DNA from: Paenibacillus taihuensis
GTDB taxonomy: Bacteria; Bacillota; Bacilli; Paenibacillales; Paenibacillaceae
Reading direction: 5' to 3'
NCBI RefSeq assembly: GCF_003386535.1
Contig: NZ_QTTN01000009.1
Location: 62,001 to 126,000 of the forward strand
DNA length: 64,000 nucleotides
Shown here: piece by piece, positions 52,298 to 61,520 of the stretch
How the letters are laid out: every line of letters starts with the position of its first letter
Position numbering within the stretch: position 1 is the first letter of the stretch
Notes under the pieces: generated by a model
The model's database searches: none
What the model was told of the DNA's origin: nothing
What the model saw: the letters and a program-made list of their open reading frames with translations, nothing else
Made by a program: the position numbers and the translations under genes

Positions 52298-53116
52298 CTA
52301 ACCTTTAATCGCTCCTGCCGCGATGCCTTTAATAATGAACCTCTGCATGAACAGGAAGAACGCGATAATCGGAATTAGCCCCATAACCGCATAGGCGAAT
52401 GCCAAATTCAAATCGCTGCTGTACTGTCCGAAGAAGTAGTACTGCTGCAGCGGAATGGTACGAAACGCTTTGTCCTGCAGATAAAGCAGCGGGAGCAGGA
52501 AGTCGTTCCAAATATACAGCGCATTCAGCACCACGACGGTAGCTGTGACCGGCTTGAGCAGCGGAAGTATGATCCGTGCAAAAATACCCGGCGTCGAGCA
52601 GCCGTCAATCCGCGCCGCTTCCTCGATCTCAAGCGAAATGCCACGGATGAAGCCTGCGTAGAACAGCACCCCCATCTGAACGCCGAAGCCGCCGTATATC
52701 AAAGCGATGCCCCAGTGAGTGTTGATCATGTGCGTCATCTTGCCCATCTTATACAGCGGAAGCATGATGACCTGGAACGGAACCATTAGCCCGGAAAGAA
52801 ACAGCACATAGATGAATTTATACATCGGTTTATTCCGACGGGCGATCGAGTACCCCGCCAGCGCAGACACGAATACGATCAGCGCGACGGAGATGAGATT
52901 CACCCAGAGGCTGTTTCGTATTGCGGACGGATACTTCGACGTCTTCCAGGCATGCACGAAATTATCCAGATGCAAGCCCGACGGCAGCGCATAGAAGGAA
53001 TCGAACGTTTCCTTCGCGGATTTCAGCGCCATGAGCACTGCGACGTACAAGGGGAAAACGAATATGAGTGCTAATAAGGTAATCAATGTGAGGACAACTG
53101 CATGCGTCAGCTTCAT
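52298..53116 (-). CDS. Carbohydrate ABC transporter permease (MalG type)
   Basis: A 272-residue six-helix permease. The EAA loop is LEIEEAARIDGCSTPGIFARIILPLLKPV and the C-terminus RFIIKGIAAGAIKG is standard for MalG-like proteins. Its start overlaps the previous permease stop by one base (TAATG), so the two are coupled. Confidence 0.92.
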   Translation of the reverse strand: MKLTHAVVLTLITLLALIFVFPLYVAVLMALKSAKETFDSFYALPSGLHLDNFVHAWKTSKYPSAIRNSLWVNLISVALIVFVSALAGYSIARRNKPMYKFIYVLFLSGLMVPFQVIMLPLYKMGKMTHMINTHWGIALIYGGFGVQMGVLFYAGFIRGISLEIEEAARIDGCSTPGIFARIILPLLKPVTATVVVLNALYIWNDFLLPLLYLQDKAFRTIPLQQYYFFGQYSSDLNLAFAYAVMGLIPIIAFFLFMQRFIIKGIAAGAIKG

Positions 53117-53994
53117 TACAGGTCCACCTCCCGCCTTCTAAAGATTGCCAGCTGCACGATGGTGACGATGACGAGAATGAGGAAGAACAGCATCGATAAG
53201 GCCGTACCGTACCCGGCTTTAGCGGAATTGAAGGATACGTTGTAAATAAACGTCGAGATCACCTGCGTCGAGAATGCCGGACCGCCGCCGGTTGTCAGGA
53301 AGACGAGATCGAACACTTTGAGCGAGCCTGTCAGCACGAGCAGCAAATTGATCGTGACCGAAGGGGCAAGCAGCGGCAATGTAATATGCCGGAACGCTCC
53401 GAATGCTCCTGCGCCGTCGATGCGCGCGCTCTCGGTCAGTTCGCCCGGTATGCCCTGCAAACCGGCGATGTAGATGATCATCGGAGATCCGACCCCTTGC
53501 CAGATCGAGATGACGATAAGCGCCATCATGGCATGATCCGGATTGCCGAGCGGGCTCGTCATATCGACGCCGAAATAGCTCAGCAGCTTCGGCAGGCCGT
53601 TGCTGTAGTTGTAGCTCCAAATATAAGCTGCCAGCACCGTGGAGATCGCAACAGGCATGAAGAATACCGTTCGGAACACCTTTCTGAATTTCAAATACGA
53701 GTCTAGCAATACCGCTAGCAGCAGCGACACGAGGTTCACAAGTACCGTTACCAGTATCGCGTATTTAAACGTGTTGCGAAGCGCCGCCCACAGGTCAGAA
53801 TCGCTCAATGCCTGCGTATAGTTATCCCACCCGATATATTTCGCGGTAGGTGCGACGCCGTCCCAATTCGTGAACGAGTATTTCGCGCCAATAACTAAGG
53901 GGACGACGACCGCAAACACAAACAGACACAACCCTGGGAGAATAAACAGCACGTACCACATCTCGCTGCGGATCGACCGCTTCAAGTTACTCAT
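53116..53994 (-). CDS. Sugar ABC transporter permease (MalF type)
   Basis: A 292-residue six-helix permease. It opens with WYVLFILPGLCLFVFAVVVPL, has the EAA loop ELTESARIDGAGAFGAFRHITLPLLAP and the GGPAFSTQVISTFIYNVSF segment typical of the family. It follows a binding-protein gene across a strong intercistronic hairpin. Confidence 0.92.
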   Translation of the reverse strand: MSNLKRSIRSEMWYVLFILPGLCLFVFAVVVPLVIGAKYSFTNWDGVAPTAKYIGWDNYTQALSDSDLWAALRNTFKYAILVTVLVNLVSLLLAVLLDSYLKFRKVFRTVFFMPVAISTVLAAYIWSYNYSNGLPKLLSYFGVDMTSPLGNPDHAMMALIVISIWQGVGSPMIIYIAGLQGIPGELTESARIDGAGAFGAFRHITLPLLAPSVTINLLLVLTGSLKVFDLVFLTTGGGPAFSTQVISTFIYNVSFNSAKAGYGTALSMLFFLILVIVTIVQLAIFRRREVDL

Positions 53995-54014
53995 GGACGA
54001 ATTCCTTTCCGAAA

Positions 54015-54047
54015 GGTAACGGCATAGGCGCCGCCTATGCCGTTACC
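54015..54047 (-). terminator. Strong intercistronic hairpin between binding protein and permease genes
   Basis: GGTAACGGCATAGGCG and CGCCTATGCCGTTACC form a perfect 16-bp stem with almost no loop, and no T run follows. Such hairpins after binding-protein genes commonly protect the upstream mRNA and lower expression of the permeases. Confidence 0.7.
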
Positions 54048-54060
54048 GTCTGAGATCAAA

Positions 54061-55452
54061 TTATTTGTGGTTCTTGGATACCCAGTCATCCAATGCGGTA
54101 ACGACTTGGTCCGGCGTATCTTTCTTGAAGAACATTTTCTGCAGACTTTGAATGAGCTGCGTCGTCCAGTCGATCGTCGTTTTCGACATATACGCCTGCG
54201 AGTTGTACAGCTGTCCGTTATCGAAGTAAGGCTTCAGATCGTTCAGCGCCGGCGCGATGTCTGTCGTTGCGCCTTTCACATAGCTCAGCGTGTTCGTATT
54301 CTTAACCCAAGCGTCTCCGCCTTCCTTGCTCGCCATAAACGCAAGGAATTTCATCGCCGCTTCTTTGTGCTGGGACTTGCTGCCGACCGCGAGCGAAGCA
54401 TCCGGGTTGAACTCCAGTTTGTTCAAGGTCTCGTCATTGCTGAACGGATACGGGAAGTAGCCGATGCCGGTATTGTAGAGGTCCGGATTCTTCTTCTGAA
54501 TATCTGCCAGCGGCCAAGTGCCCATGTACATCATGCCGACATCGCCTTTGGCGAACAGGTCGACGATATCGTTGTAGCCGAGGCCAAGCTGGTCCTTGTT
54601 GCCGAGATCGAAGATTTGCTGCGCGTGATCGAGCGTTGTTTTGACCGCTGGATTATCAGCAAATTTGGAACCGCCTGTCTCGAGCTTATCGAAGAAGTCC
54701 GGTTGATTCGCTACAAGCGCCGTGTTGCTCGGCAGATCGCGGCCGATCCACATGCCAAGCGTCCAAGCGTCTTTCCAGCCGAGCGCGAACGGTGTTTTTC
54801 CCGCTTCTTTGATCTTCTTCGCATCTTCGATCATCGCGTCGAACGTTCTTGGTACTTCGAGATTCAATTCTTTAAAAATATTTTTGTTATAGAACACCGC
54901 AATCGGTCCTGCGTTCAGCGGCATAATGTAGTTCTTGCCATCCGTCGCCTGCGATGTCAGCACATCCGTATCGAAGCTGCTCAGGAACTCCTGACCGGTC
55001 AGATCCTCGACATAACCGCCGTCCACGAACAACTTAGCTTGCGAGCCGGCATTCAGCGTGAACACGTCCACGACGTCTCCGCCCGCTAATTTTGTTTTGA
55101 GAATCGTGTAATAGTCATCATATTTTACAGGTTGAACATCGACTTTAATGTTCGGGTTCTCTGCTTCGAACTGGTCGACGATCTTCTGAATGCCGTCCGT
55201 TACATCGCTCTTGAAGTGCATGAACGAAATCGTTACCGGCTCTGCGTCCCCATTCGATGCATTAGTCGACGTCGTGTTGTTCGTTGTTGTATTAGAAGAA
55301 GTATTCGCATTGCTCTCCGAAGACGCGGATGTATTCGAAGATGAGTTTGAAGATGAATTCGCGGCATTTGACGCATCATTGCCCGAATTACCGCATGCCG
55401 ACAGAGACAGCATCGCAATAACGGCGCTCAGACCGATCAAGCTCTTTTTCAT
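54061..55452 (-). CDS. Sugar ABC transporter substrate-binding lipoprotein (MalE type)
   Basis: A 463-residue lipoprotein with lipobox LSLSAC (Cys20), an unusually long Ser/Asn/Thr linker to about residue 70, and the type-1 solute-binding fold (TISFMHFKSDVTDGIQKIVDQFEAENP, DVFTLNAGSQAKLFVDGG, GKTPFALGWKDAW, GKGDVGMMYMGTWPLADIQ-like segment). It differs from the two LplA-type proteins and belongs to the classical MalE-like group. Behind the YesM/YesN pair and before two permeases and two alpha-galactosidase-like genes; alpha-galactosides are the inferred cargo. No ATPase gene nearby. Confidence 0.92.
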   Translation of the reverse strand: MKKSLIGLSAVIAMLSLSACGNSGNDASNAANSSSNSSSNTSASSESNANTSSNTTTNNTTSTNASNGDAEPVTISFMHFKSDVTDGIQKIVDQFEAENPNIKVDVQPVKYDDYYTILKTKLAGGDVVDVFTLNAGSQAKLFVDGGYVEDLTGQEFLSSFDTDVLTSQATDGKNYIMPLNAGPIAVFYNKNIFKELNLEVPRTFDAMIEDAKKIKEAGKTPFALGWKDAWTLGMWIGRDLPSNTALVANQPDFFDKLETGGSKFADNPAVKTTLDHAQQIFDLGNKDQLGLGYNDIVDLFAKGDVGMMYMGTWPLADIQKKNPDLYNTGIGYFPYPFSNDETLNKLEFNPDASLAVGSKSQHKEAAMKFLAFMASKEGGDAWVKNTNTLSYVKGATTDIAPALNDLKPYFDNGQLYNSQAYMSKTTIDWTTQLIQSLQKMFFKKDTPDQVVTALDDWVSKNHK

Positions 55453-55561
55453 TTTCTATTGGCCCCTTTTCCTGTATTGTCCGAGACGATTGTTTCGTCC
55501 TTAAATCTATCTTATCGGCCAGCCGGTTTTGTCGTAATAAAGGTTTTTGTGTTTGCGATGT

Positions 55562-57166
55562 TCAATATTTTGTTCTCTCGGCTGTTCCAACCGTTGCTCC
55601 ATCCCGGTATTCGGAAGGCGTCTGCCCGGTAAACCGCTTGAATACTTGGCTGAAATAGCGCTGATTCTCATAGCCGACGAGCTCGGATATTTCGTTGATT
55701 TTGTTCTCGGACGATTTCAGCAGCTCGCAAGCTTTCTCCATCCGTTTGCGGGTGACGTATTCGGTGAAGTTCTCGTTCGTTATGCTCTTGAACAGTTTGC
55801 TTAAATAGGCGGCATCCATATGGAACCGTGTCGCAACATCAATGAGACTGAAATCTTCAAAATAATGCTCGTCCAGGAACATCGTAATTTTGCGAACCGA
55901 GCGAACATTGTCCGCCTCCGAGGCGGTCGCGCAATAAGCTTCAATCGCTTGCGTAAGCAGGCTAAGGAACGTCTGCAGCTCCTTCACGTCCAATATTCGG
56001 GACACTTCGTCCGCGTCGAAGAGAGCGGACTGCGCCGCCTCAATACCCTTCATCTCAGAGAGCAAGAGCTCGATAATCTGTCTCAGATCACGCCCGATCT
56101 GGCGAATCGAGGCATCCGGCTGCTTGCGGGCTTTCTCGTAATATTCATTCAGCAGCCGCTTGAAGTCTTTCGCATTATTGGCGCCGATCGCTTGCCTGAG
56201 CGATTTCAGACCGAAGGTGCTCAGCAGCTCCACTGGCGATGCCGCTTCCGGATGCTCTGCCGACGAGAATGCGAAGGACTCCCTTAGCAGTCGATTATTA
56301 CGGAGCGCATCATTCGCCGATTGATACGCGGCAGGGAGCTCTTCGAGCCTTGCGTATGCGCGGCTAAGCCCAGCTACAACACCGACGAGCAGCATTCTGC
56401 TGACGGCTTCATGATAGTCATGCAATAGCTGCTGCACTCGGGCCTCGTCATAGGAGGCCACCGGGAAGAGCAGACAAATCCGAGTGCGGTCATCCGATTT
56501 ATAGACCTGCAGCTTATCCTCCCGCATCACTTCGTATAAAATATTTTCCAGACTGAACAAGAATAGATCGGCGTTACCGTGAAACTTCGTCCGAGTCACC
56601 TCGCTAAATTGCCGGAACATGCATACCGCAACCCGATAATCACCATGGGCGGTAATGCCGAGCTCTCCAGCCTCTCGCTGTATATCCGCCGTATTCGTAA
56701 TCCGCTGGCTTGTCACGGTTTGCAGAAACGTCTCCCGCTTGAGATGAAGGGCCTCCTGATTAAACCTCTTCTGCTGCTGAAGACTCGTATAGGTCTTGCA
56801 GGCTTGGATCGCCTTGTTCAGTGCTTGTTCGAGCTCCTTAACCGCTACCGGCTTCATCACATACTCGCAGGCTTGATAGGTGACGGCAGCCTTCATGTAT
56901 TCAAATTGCGAATAGCCGCTGATGACGATGACCTTGATTTCCCCGAACCGCTCATGAAGCGCTTCCAAGAATTTCCCGCCGTCCAACACCGGCATATTCA
57001 TGTCGGTCACAATGATATGCGGCCGCCGGATGGGGATAAGCGCAAGCGCCTCTTCGCCATTCCTTGCTTCCGCAATAACTTCCACGTCCAGAGCAAGCTC
57101 GCTGATCATTTTGCTGATTGATTTACGGCTCCATTGCTCATCGTCCACTACCATAACCCTATACAT
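55562..57166 (-). CDS. Response regulator with AraC-type DNA-binding domain (YesN type)
   Basis: A 534-residue response regulator. The receiver (1-120) has VDDE, phospho-acceptor Asp55 (IIVTDMNMPV), SGYSQF and Lys105 (YVMKPV). A long middle region follows, and the C-terminus has an AraC double HTH (LIDVATRFHMDAAYLSKLFKSI, KINEISELVGYENQRYFSQVFKR, then GQTPSEYRDG). It overlaps the kinase gene by eight bases. Probably activates the alpha-galactoside importer downstream. Confidence 0.92.
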   Translation of the reverse strand: MYRVMVVDDEQWSRKSISKMISELALDVEVIAEARNGEEALALIPIRRPHIIVTDMNMPVLDGGKFLEALHERFGEIKVIVISGYSQFEYMKAAVTYQACEYVMKPVAVKELEQALNKAIQACKTYTSLQQQKRFNQEALHLKRETFLQTVTSQRITNTADIQREAGELGITAHGDYRVAVCMFRQFSEVTRTKFHGNADLFLFSLENILYEVMREDKLQVYKSDDRTRICLLFPVASYDEARVQQLLHDYHEAVSRMLLVGVVAGLSRAYARLEELPAAYQSANDALRNNRLLRESFAFSSAEHPEAASPVELLSTFGLKSLRQAIGANNAKDFKRLLNEYYEKARKQPDASIRQIGRDLRQIIELLLSEMKGIEAAQSALFDADEVSRILDVKELQTFLSLLTQAIEAYCATASEADNVRSVRKITMFLDEHYFEDFSLIDVATRFHMDAAYLSKLFKSITNENFTEYVTRKRMEKACELLKSSENKINEISELVGYENQRYFSQVFKRFTGQTPSEYRDGATVGTAERTKY

Positions 57167-58949
57167 GCTGCATACCTCGATTCTTGTACGGGATTGTTAC
57201 GATCACTTCAGTACCTTCGCCCTGTTTGCTTTCAATCCGCAGTCCGTAGGCGGACCCGTAATACATGCGAATTCTCTCATTCACGTTCTTAAGGCCGATC
57301 GATATGCCGCTGAACACTTCGGTGTTCTTCTGCTCCAGAACGGCTCTCAGCCTAGCCAGTTGTTCAGCCTCTATACCAGGACCGTTATCCCGTACGGTAA
57401 TGATGATCTGATCCGACTGCTGCGCCGCTGTGATCTGCAGACGAAGCTGACTGTCCTGGGATTTGCCCAGCACGTGAACAATCGCATTCTCCACAATCGG
57501 CTGCAGCACGAACCGGATGACGCTGCAATCGAGCAGCGAATGCTCCACCTGGAACTCCGTTACGAGCGATTCTTCGAACCGAAGCTGTTGGATGTACAGA
57601 TAATTCTTCAGATGCACCATTTCCAGCCCGATCGTAGATTCGCTATTCCCTTCGTAGAAGCTGTAGCGGAACATGTCGCCCAGCGCCCTGCACATTTCAT
57701 GGATTTCATACTCCCCGATCAGTACGGCTTTGCCTCCGATGGTTTGAAGCGTATTGTACAGAAAGTGCGGGTTAATCTGCATTTGCAGCGCTATGATTTG
57801 CGCCTCCTTGTTACGAATGAGCAGCTGATATTCCTGTTCGATCAGCTCCTGAATCTTGTTGGTCATGTAGTTGAAGTTTCTCGTCAGCTCGGACAGATCG
57901 TCGCGCCACGGGCTCGGCTTCAGCGTCACATGGAAATCGCCTTTGCGGACCGTCCGCATCGCCTTGCTTAACTGCTGAACAGGCCGCGTAATAAACTGCT
58001 GCGCCATAAACGAGAATAACGCGATTACAAGCATCACGAGAGCAAACGCGCCAACCGTCAGCCGGAGCGTATATTTGCGGTTCTGCACGAGCTCGCTGCT
58101 CGAGTATAGAATCGTTAACCCGACGTTGGCATTATCAAGCACCGAGGTGCTGACTAATGCTTGATGGTCCTCCATGAATTGAAGCTCATGCTTGCCGTAA
58201 GTCGCGGGATCATCCGAGCGTATATAGGGCTTAACCGCTTCGCTGAACGTATCGTTCGTTTGATAGAAGATTTCGCCTTTATCGTTCTGCAGGACGATAT
58301 TGTTCGGAGCGCGATTGTAGGTTTCGATCTGCTTCACGAAGTCTCTCATTCGAATATAGAAAACCAACGTGCCGTATTTATGCCGATAGAACGGGTCATA
58401 AATGGTGAGCGCATAGACGAAGAACCGCTCCCCCTGCCCCTTATCCATATAGGTGAACATCAAAGCGTGCTGAAACGGCAAATCTAGCAATTGATTCGCG
58501 TGGGGAACCGCATCATCGAGATGAATCGAATCGTAGCTCGCCGCTCTCGACCATGAATCCCTTAGCTTATTGTCCTTGCCGAACATCATAATCTTGATCA
58601 CATCCTTGTTCTTGCTCTGAACAAGGCGATAGTAGCTGCCCAGCGCGTCTTTCGTTTGAAATATATCCGCATTGTTGTAATTCGCGCCGCTCACCATGAA
58701 ATTGACCAGCTCATTAGAGCCGTAGACCTGTAAGGCAGACGAAGAGAGACTGCGGAAGAACTGATCCATGTCGTCGGACAAATACTCGGCGTTCTGGTCC
58801 GCGCTCCTGACCATCGTACGCTCTAGCGAGAGCGAGCTGGACCTGTAGAACAAGAAGGAAAGAATCAGCATCGGGATAAGGGAGATGACCACGCTGCTCA
58901 AGACGATTTTGGTACGGATGCTCCGGTTGATAAACAGCCACTTGATCAT
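57159..58949 (-). CDS. Sensor histidine kinase (YesM type)
   Basis: A 596-residue membrane kinase. TM1 is about 15-35, an extracellular Cache-like sensor of about 260 residues follows, TM2 is about 297-318, then a HAMP linker. The kinase motif is ALQMQINPHFLYNTLQ with phospho-acceptor His395; VLQPIVENAIVHV and VRDNGPGI form the ATP site. First gene of the alpha-galactoside locus, coupled to the YesN-type regulator. Confidence 0.92.
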   Translation of the reverse strand: MIKWLFINRSIRTKIVLSSVVISLIPMLILSFLFYRSSSLSLERTMVRSADQNAEYLSDDMDQFFRSLSSSALQVYGSNELVNFMVSGANYNNADIFQTKDALGSYYRLVQSKNKDVIKIMMFGKDNKLRDSWSRAASYDSIHLDDAVPHANQLLDLPFQHALMFTYMDKGQGERFFVYALTIYDPFYRHKYGTLVFYIRMRDFVKQIETYNRAPNNIVLQNDKGEIFYQTNDTFSEAVKPYIRSDDPATYGKHELQFMEDHQALVSTSVLDNANVGLTILYSSSELVQNRKYTLRLTVGAFALVMLVIALFSFMAQQFITRPVQQLSKAMRTVRKGDFHVTLKPSPWRDDLSELTRNFNYMTNKIQELIEQEYQLLIRNKEAQIIALQMQINPHFLYNTLQTIGGKAVLIGEYEIHEMCRALGDMFRYSFYEGNSESTIGLEMVHLKNYLYIQQLRFEESLVTEFQVEHSLLDCSVIRFVLQPIVENAIVHVLGKSQDSQLRLQITAAQQSDQIIITVRDNGPGIEAEQLARLRAVLEQKNTEVFSGISIGLKNVNERIRMYYGSAYGLRIESKQGEGTEVIVTIPYKNRGMQHV

Positions 58950-59270
58950 GCGTGTCTCCTTTGTTCGCGCTTGTTTTGTTTAGGTCATGCATAGCCTGTT
59001 TGCACTAAATTCTTATTTATTTTACCACCATGATTCGACAGCACAAGAAAAGAAATCGTGTAGATGATGTTTAAAATTTTGTTGGAAGGTTGTCCAATTT
59101 CTTGCTTCCGTCTTACCGTCAAATCAAACAATTAATAGTCTGCAATAATTCTCATGTCCTCATTGTACAAAAACTAGTCCTTCATCTCTAAATACACTTG
59201 AGCGGTAAATTCATTATGATTACTAGTATAAAAGCGGATTTATCCAACTCATACAACGGAGGAAAGAGCT
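58950..59270. other. Divergent promoter region between the kinase and PhyH genes
   Basis: AT-rich, without a supported gene. A ribosome site (GGAGGAAAG) precedes the PhyH start. Several -10-like boxes exist, but none with a good -35 at normal spacing, so I do not assign a promoter. Confidence 0.4.
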
Positions 59271-60044
59271 ATGATTACGGAGAGAGATGTAGAATTTTAC
59301 AAAAGTCAGGGGTATCTATTAGTCAAAGGCGTCTTCAATTCAGAGGAAGTCGAACGGATGCGAGATGGGGTCGAGAAGATCATTAAACGCGCCGCGGCAG
59401 CGAAAGCAGATACGAATGCGGCCTGGCAAGGGGACTTCATGCCTCCTGAAGAGCTTAAGAAGCTCGTACTGAAGGGATTCCACGACGTGCATTATCATGA
59501 TGCGGCTTTCACCCAAGCTGCCACCCATCCGAACATGGTTGCCGTGCTCTCCCAGATTATCGGTCCAAACGTACAGCTCCATCATTCCAAAATGCTCGTG
59601 AAGCCGCCTGCAGTCGGGGCTGCCTTCCCGATGCACCAAGATAAGCCCTACTTCCCGCACTTGAACGACACCATGCTCGCGGCAAGCGTCCACCTGGATT
59701 ATGCGGATGAGCAGAACGGCTGCTTGCGCGTCATTCCGGGCTCTCATCTTGGCGGCGACCTGCCTCATGTCGGGACTCATTATCTCAACCATAAGGAATA
59801 TCCGATTACGGATGGCACCGCTTGTCCGGCCGAAGCAGGCGACGTGTTGTTCTTCAACTATATGACGATCCATGGTTCGGAGAATAACCGGAGCGAGCGC
59901 ACGCGGCGTAACGTCTTGTTCCAATACAGGGACGCAAGCGATATCCCGACGGAAAACGTTCATTTTGACTGGGGCATGGGGCTGATGGTTTGCGGGGAGA
60001 ATCCCGATTTCAATCGTGCTGCGCCGAAGTTTCAGATTAGCTAA
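59271..60044 (+). CDS. PhyH family Fe(II)/2-oxoglutarate oxygenase
   Basis: A 257-residue phytanoyl-CoA-dioxygenase-like enzyme. Iron ligands are in FPMHQDKPYF (HxD) and in FNYMTIHGSENNRS (distal His); the arginines of RTRRNVLFQYRD suit 2-oxoglutarate binding. CLRVIPGSHLGG is the usual turn of the family. Shorter than, and not closely similar to, the PhyH enzyme at 6673. Monocistronic with its own terminator, next to the alpha-galactoside locus but on the opposite strand. Substrate unknown. Confidence 0.88.
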   Translation: MITERDVEFYKSQGYLLVKGVFNSEEVERMRDGVEKIIKRAAAAKADTNAAWQGDFMPPEELKKLVLKGFHDVHYHDAAFTQAATHPNMVAVLSQIIGPNVQLHHSKMLVKPPAVGAAFPMHQDKPYFPHLNDTMLAASVHLDYADEQNGCLRVIPGSHLGGDLPHVGTHYLNHKEYPITDGTACPAEAGDVLFFNYMTIHGSENNRSERTRRNVLFQYRDASDIPTENVHFDWGMGLMVCGENPDFNRAAPKFQIS

Positions 60045-60055
60045 AATGCAAAGAA

Positions 60056-60090
60056 GAGGACTATCTCTCGGGATAGTCCTCCATCTTTCT
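60056..60090. terminator. Rho-independent terminator
   Basis: GAGGACTATC pairs perfectly with GATAGTCCTC around TCTCGG, followed by CATCTTTCTATT. It serves the PhyH gene and may also stop the converging VanY unit. Confidence 0.8.
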
Positions 60091-60102
60091 ATTGCTCATT
60101 GC

Positions 60103-60939
60103 TCATTGCTCCTCCAAATACTGCTCCAGCGTTATTCCCTTGCTCATAATGATTACCGCATCTGCCTTCCCTACATAGCGGTAATGCCACGGTTCAAACG
60201 GATAACCCGTCACTTTCTCCATGCCCTTCGGATAGCGGATGATGAACCCGTACTCCGCGCAATGCTTCGAGAGCCACTTGAACTGTGGCGTCAATTCAAA
60301 GCTCTCATTCCCCATCGCTGCCACGTCAAAGGCAATCCCGGCTTCATGCTCGCTCTCGCCGGGTTTTGCCGCTGTTCCGTCTGTGGTCGTGGAGAAGATC
60401 TCTTTCTGTTCCTTGTCCGAACGGTAACCGCTCGTAATGATGAAGCCTTTGACACCGTCTTTGCGTGCCGCTGCAAACATTTTGTCCATGGCCTCGAAGA
60501 CCGTTTGGCTAATCTTAATGTCTGCCTTCGCCAATTGGAAATGCCTGTTCTTCTGGTCGTACAGCTTCACCAGATGTTCGAGGCGAAAATCCTTCGGCAG
60601 AGGATGCTCAGCATTCACAAGCAAAATGTCTCTCGATGGAAGAGTTTCTGTTGGCGGCTTGCTTGCTGGTGGAACGTCTGTCGCTGGCTCTGGTTTGCTC
60701 GCAGGTGGAGCGTCCGTAGCTGGTTCTGACTTGCTCGCAGGCGGGACGTCTGTCGCTGGTTCTGGCTTGCTCACAGGTGGCGCGCTCATAGGAGGCTTGC
60801 TCGTCTGCAGCTCGCCACTTTGTTGTACGCTGTCCTCTGGCTTGTTCTCGTCGCTTGCCGAGTTCACATCTCTCATCAAGTAAACGGCTGCCGCGCACAA
60901 TAGGACGAGTGTCCCTACGGTAAACATAAAACGTTTCAA
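60103..60939 (-). CDS. VanY family D-alanyl-D-alanine carboxypeptidase
   Basis: A 278-residue exported peptidase. An N-terminal membrane anchor (about 1-22) is followed by a Pro-rich linker (about 50-95) made of repeats of PPASKPEPATDV. The catalytic domain has GFIITSGYRSDKEQ, SEHEAGIAFDV (zinc ligands His and Asp) and EPWHYRYVG (zinc His plus substrate Arg/Tyr region), the full VanY/LAS signature. It removes terminal D-Ala from peptidoglycan stem peptides. TTG start with GGAG nine bases upstream. Third gene after AraC and VanZ genes; no vanHAX ligase genes are present, so glycopeptide resistance is not implied. Confidence 0.92.
   Translation of the reverse strand: MKRFMFTVGTLVLLCAAAVYLMRDVNSASDENKPEDSVQQSGELQTSKPPMSAPPVSKPEPATDVPPASKSEPATDAPPASKPEPATDVPPASKPPTETLPSRDILLVNAEHPLPKDFRLEHLVKLYDQKNRHFQLAKADIKISQTVFEAMDKMFAAARKDGVKGFIITSGYRSDKEQKEIFSTTTDGTAAKPGESEHEAGIAFDVAAMGNESFELTPQFKWLSKHCAEYGFIIRYPKGMEKVTGYPFEPWHYRYVGKADAVIIMSKGITLEQYLEEQ
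60655..60790. repeat. In-gene repeats encoding the PPASKPEPATDV linker of VanY
   Basis: About four imperfect 36-bp units encode PPASK(P/S)EPATD(V/A)-type repeats. They are variable in wobble positions and likely to expand or contract. Confidence 0.7.
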
Positions 60940-60968
60940 AATAGCGGACTCCTTTATATGTTAGAGAT

Positions 60969-61520
60969 TCAAAATCTCATTTTGATCATAAACAAATAAT
61001 AGTAGATCACTGGTAATCCAATAATAACAGATAGTAAGGCGACTGCAGTACGTACATTCTTCTCGTCTCGTAACAGGAATCGTAGAGACTTATACACTAA
61101 GATACCAATCCATCCGCCTAAACCATTGAGAATAATATCATCGATATCCGCTGTTCCGATGCCTAATCCGCCTTGAATAACCTCAACCAATATGCTCGCA
61201 ATAAATAGAATAAGCAGATTGCCTCTTACTCTTTTATTAACTCTTAATAACGGCAAATATACGCCAACTGGAATAAAAATGAGTATATTGCCAGCCACGT
61301 TGCCGAAAGCGAATCGCTTTAAATTGTCCGAGCCGCCAGCTATGAAGTCGCTTATGGTCTTAAAAGGAATGAGATTGACTGTTCTAACTACATTCCTATG
61401 ACTATTAAACAGCTCCGTAATCGAAATTCTCGATAAAAATAATATTTTGATCAACACAACTAGGTAACAGATGAACACACCATATAAAACAACGGTTTCT
61501 ACTCGTTCTCGTTTACTCAT
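60969..61520 (-). CDS. VanZ family membrane protein
   Basis: A 183-residue protein with about five membrane helices. The family signature is visible as NLIPFKTI, FAFGNVAGNILIFIPVGVYLPLL and SILVEVIQGGLGIGTADIDDIILNGLGGWIG. VanZ proteins lower sensitivity to some lipoglycopeptides by an unclear mechanism. ATG start behind AAAGGAGA, overlapping the AraC gene by eight bases, and 29 bases before the VanY gene. Confidence 0.9.
   Translation of the reverse strand: MSKRERVETVVLYGVFICYLVVLIKILFLSRISITELFNSHRNVVRTVNLIPFKTISDFIAGGSDNLKRFAFGNVAGNILIFIPVGVYLPLLRVNKRVRGNLLILFIASILVEVIQGGLGIGTADIDDIILNGLGGWIGILVYKSLRFLLRDEKNVRTAVALLSVIIGLPVIYYYLFMIKMRF

Noticed and set aside
54037-55089. A 350-codon plus-strand open frame opposite the MalE-type lipoprotein
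   Set aside because: It covers a clear lipoprotein gene on the other strand, shows no family motif, and its composition (many Arg, Ile and Val) is typical of antisense translation.
60091-60111. TTGCTCATTGCTCATTGCTCC short tandem repeat at the VanY stop codon
   Set aside because: It is only two and a half copies of 8 bases, part of it coding; probably slippage with no evident function.
60103-61520. Glycopeptide resistance cluster suggested by VanY and VanZ
   Set aside because: No vanH, vanA-type ligase, vanX or VanRS genes occur; both families are common in susceptible Gram-positive bacteria.
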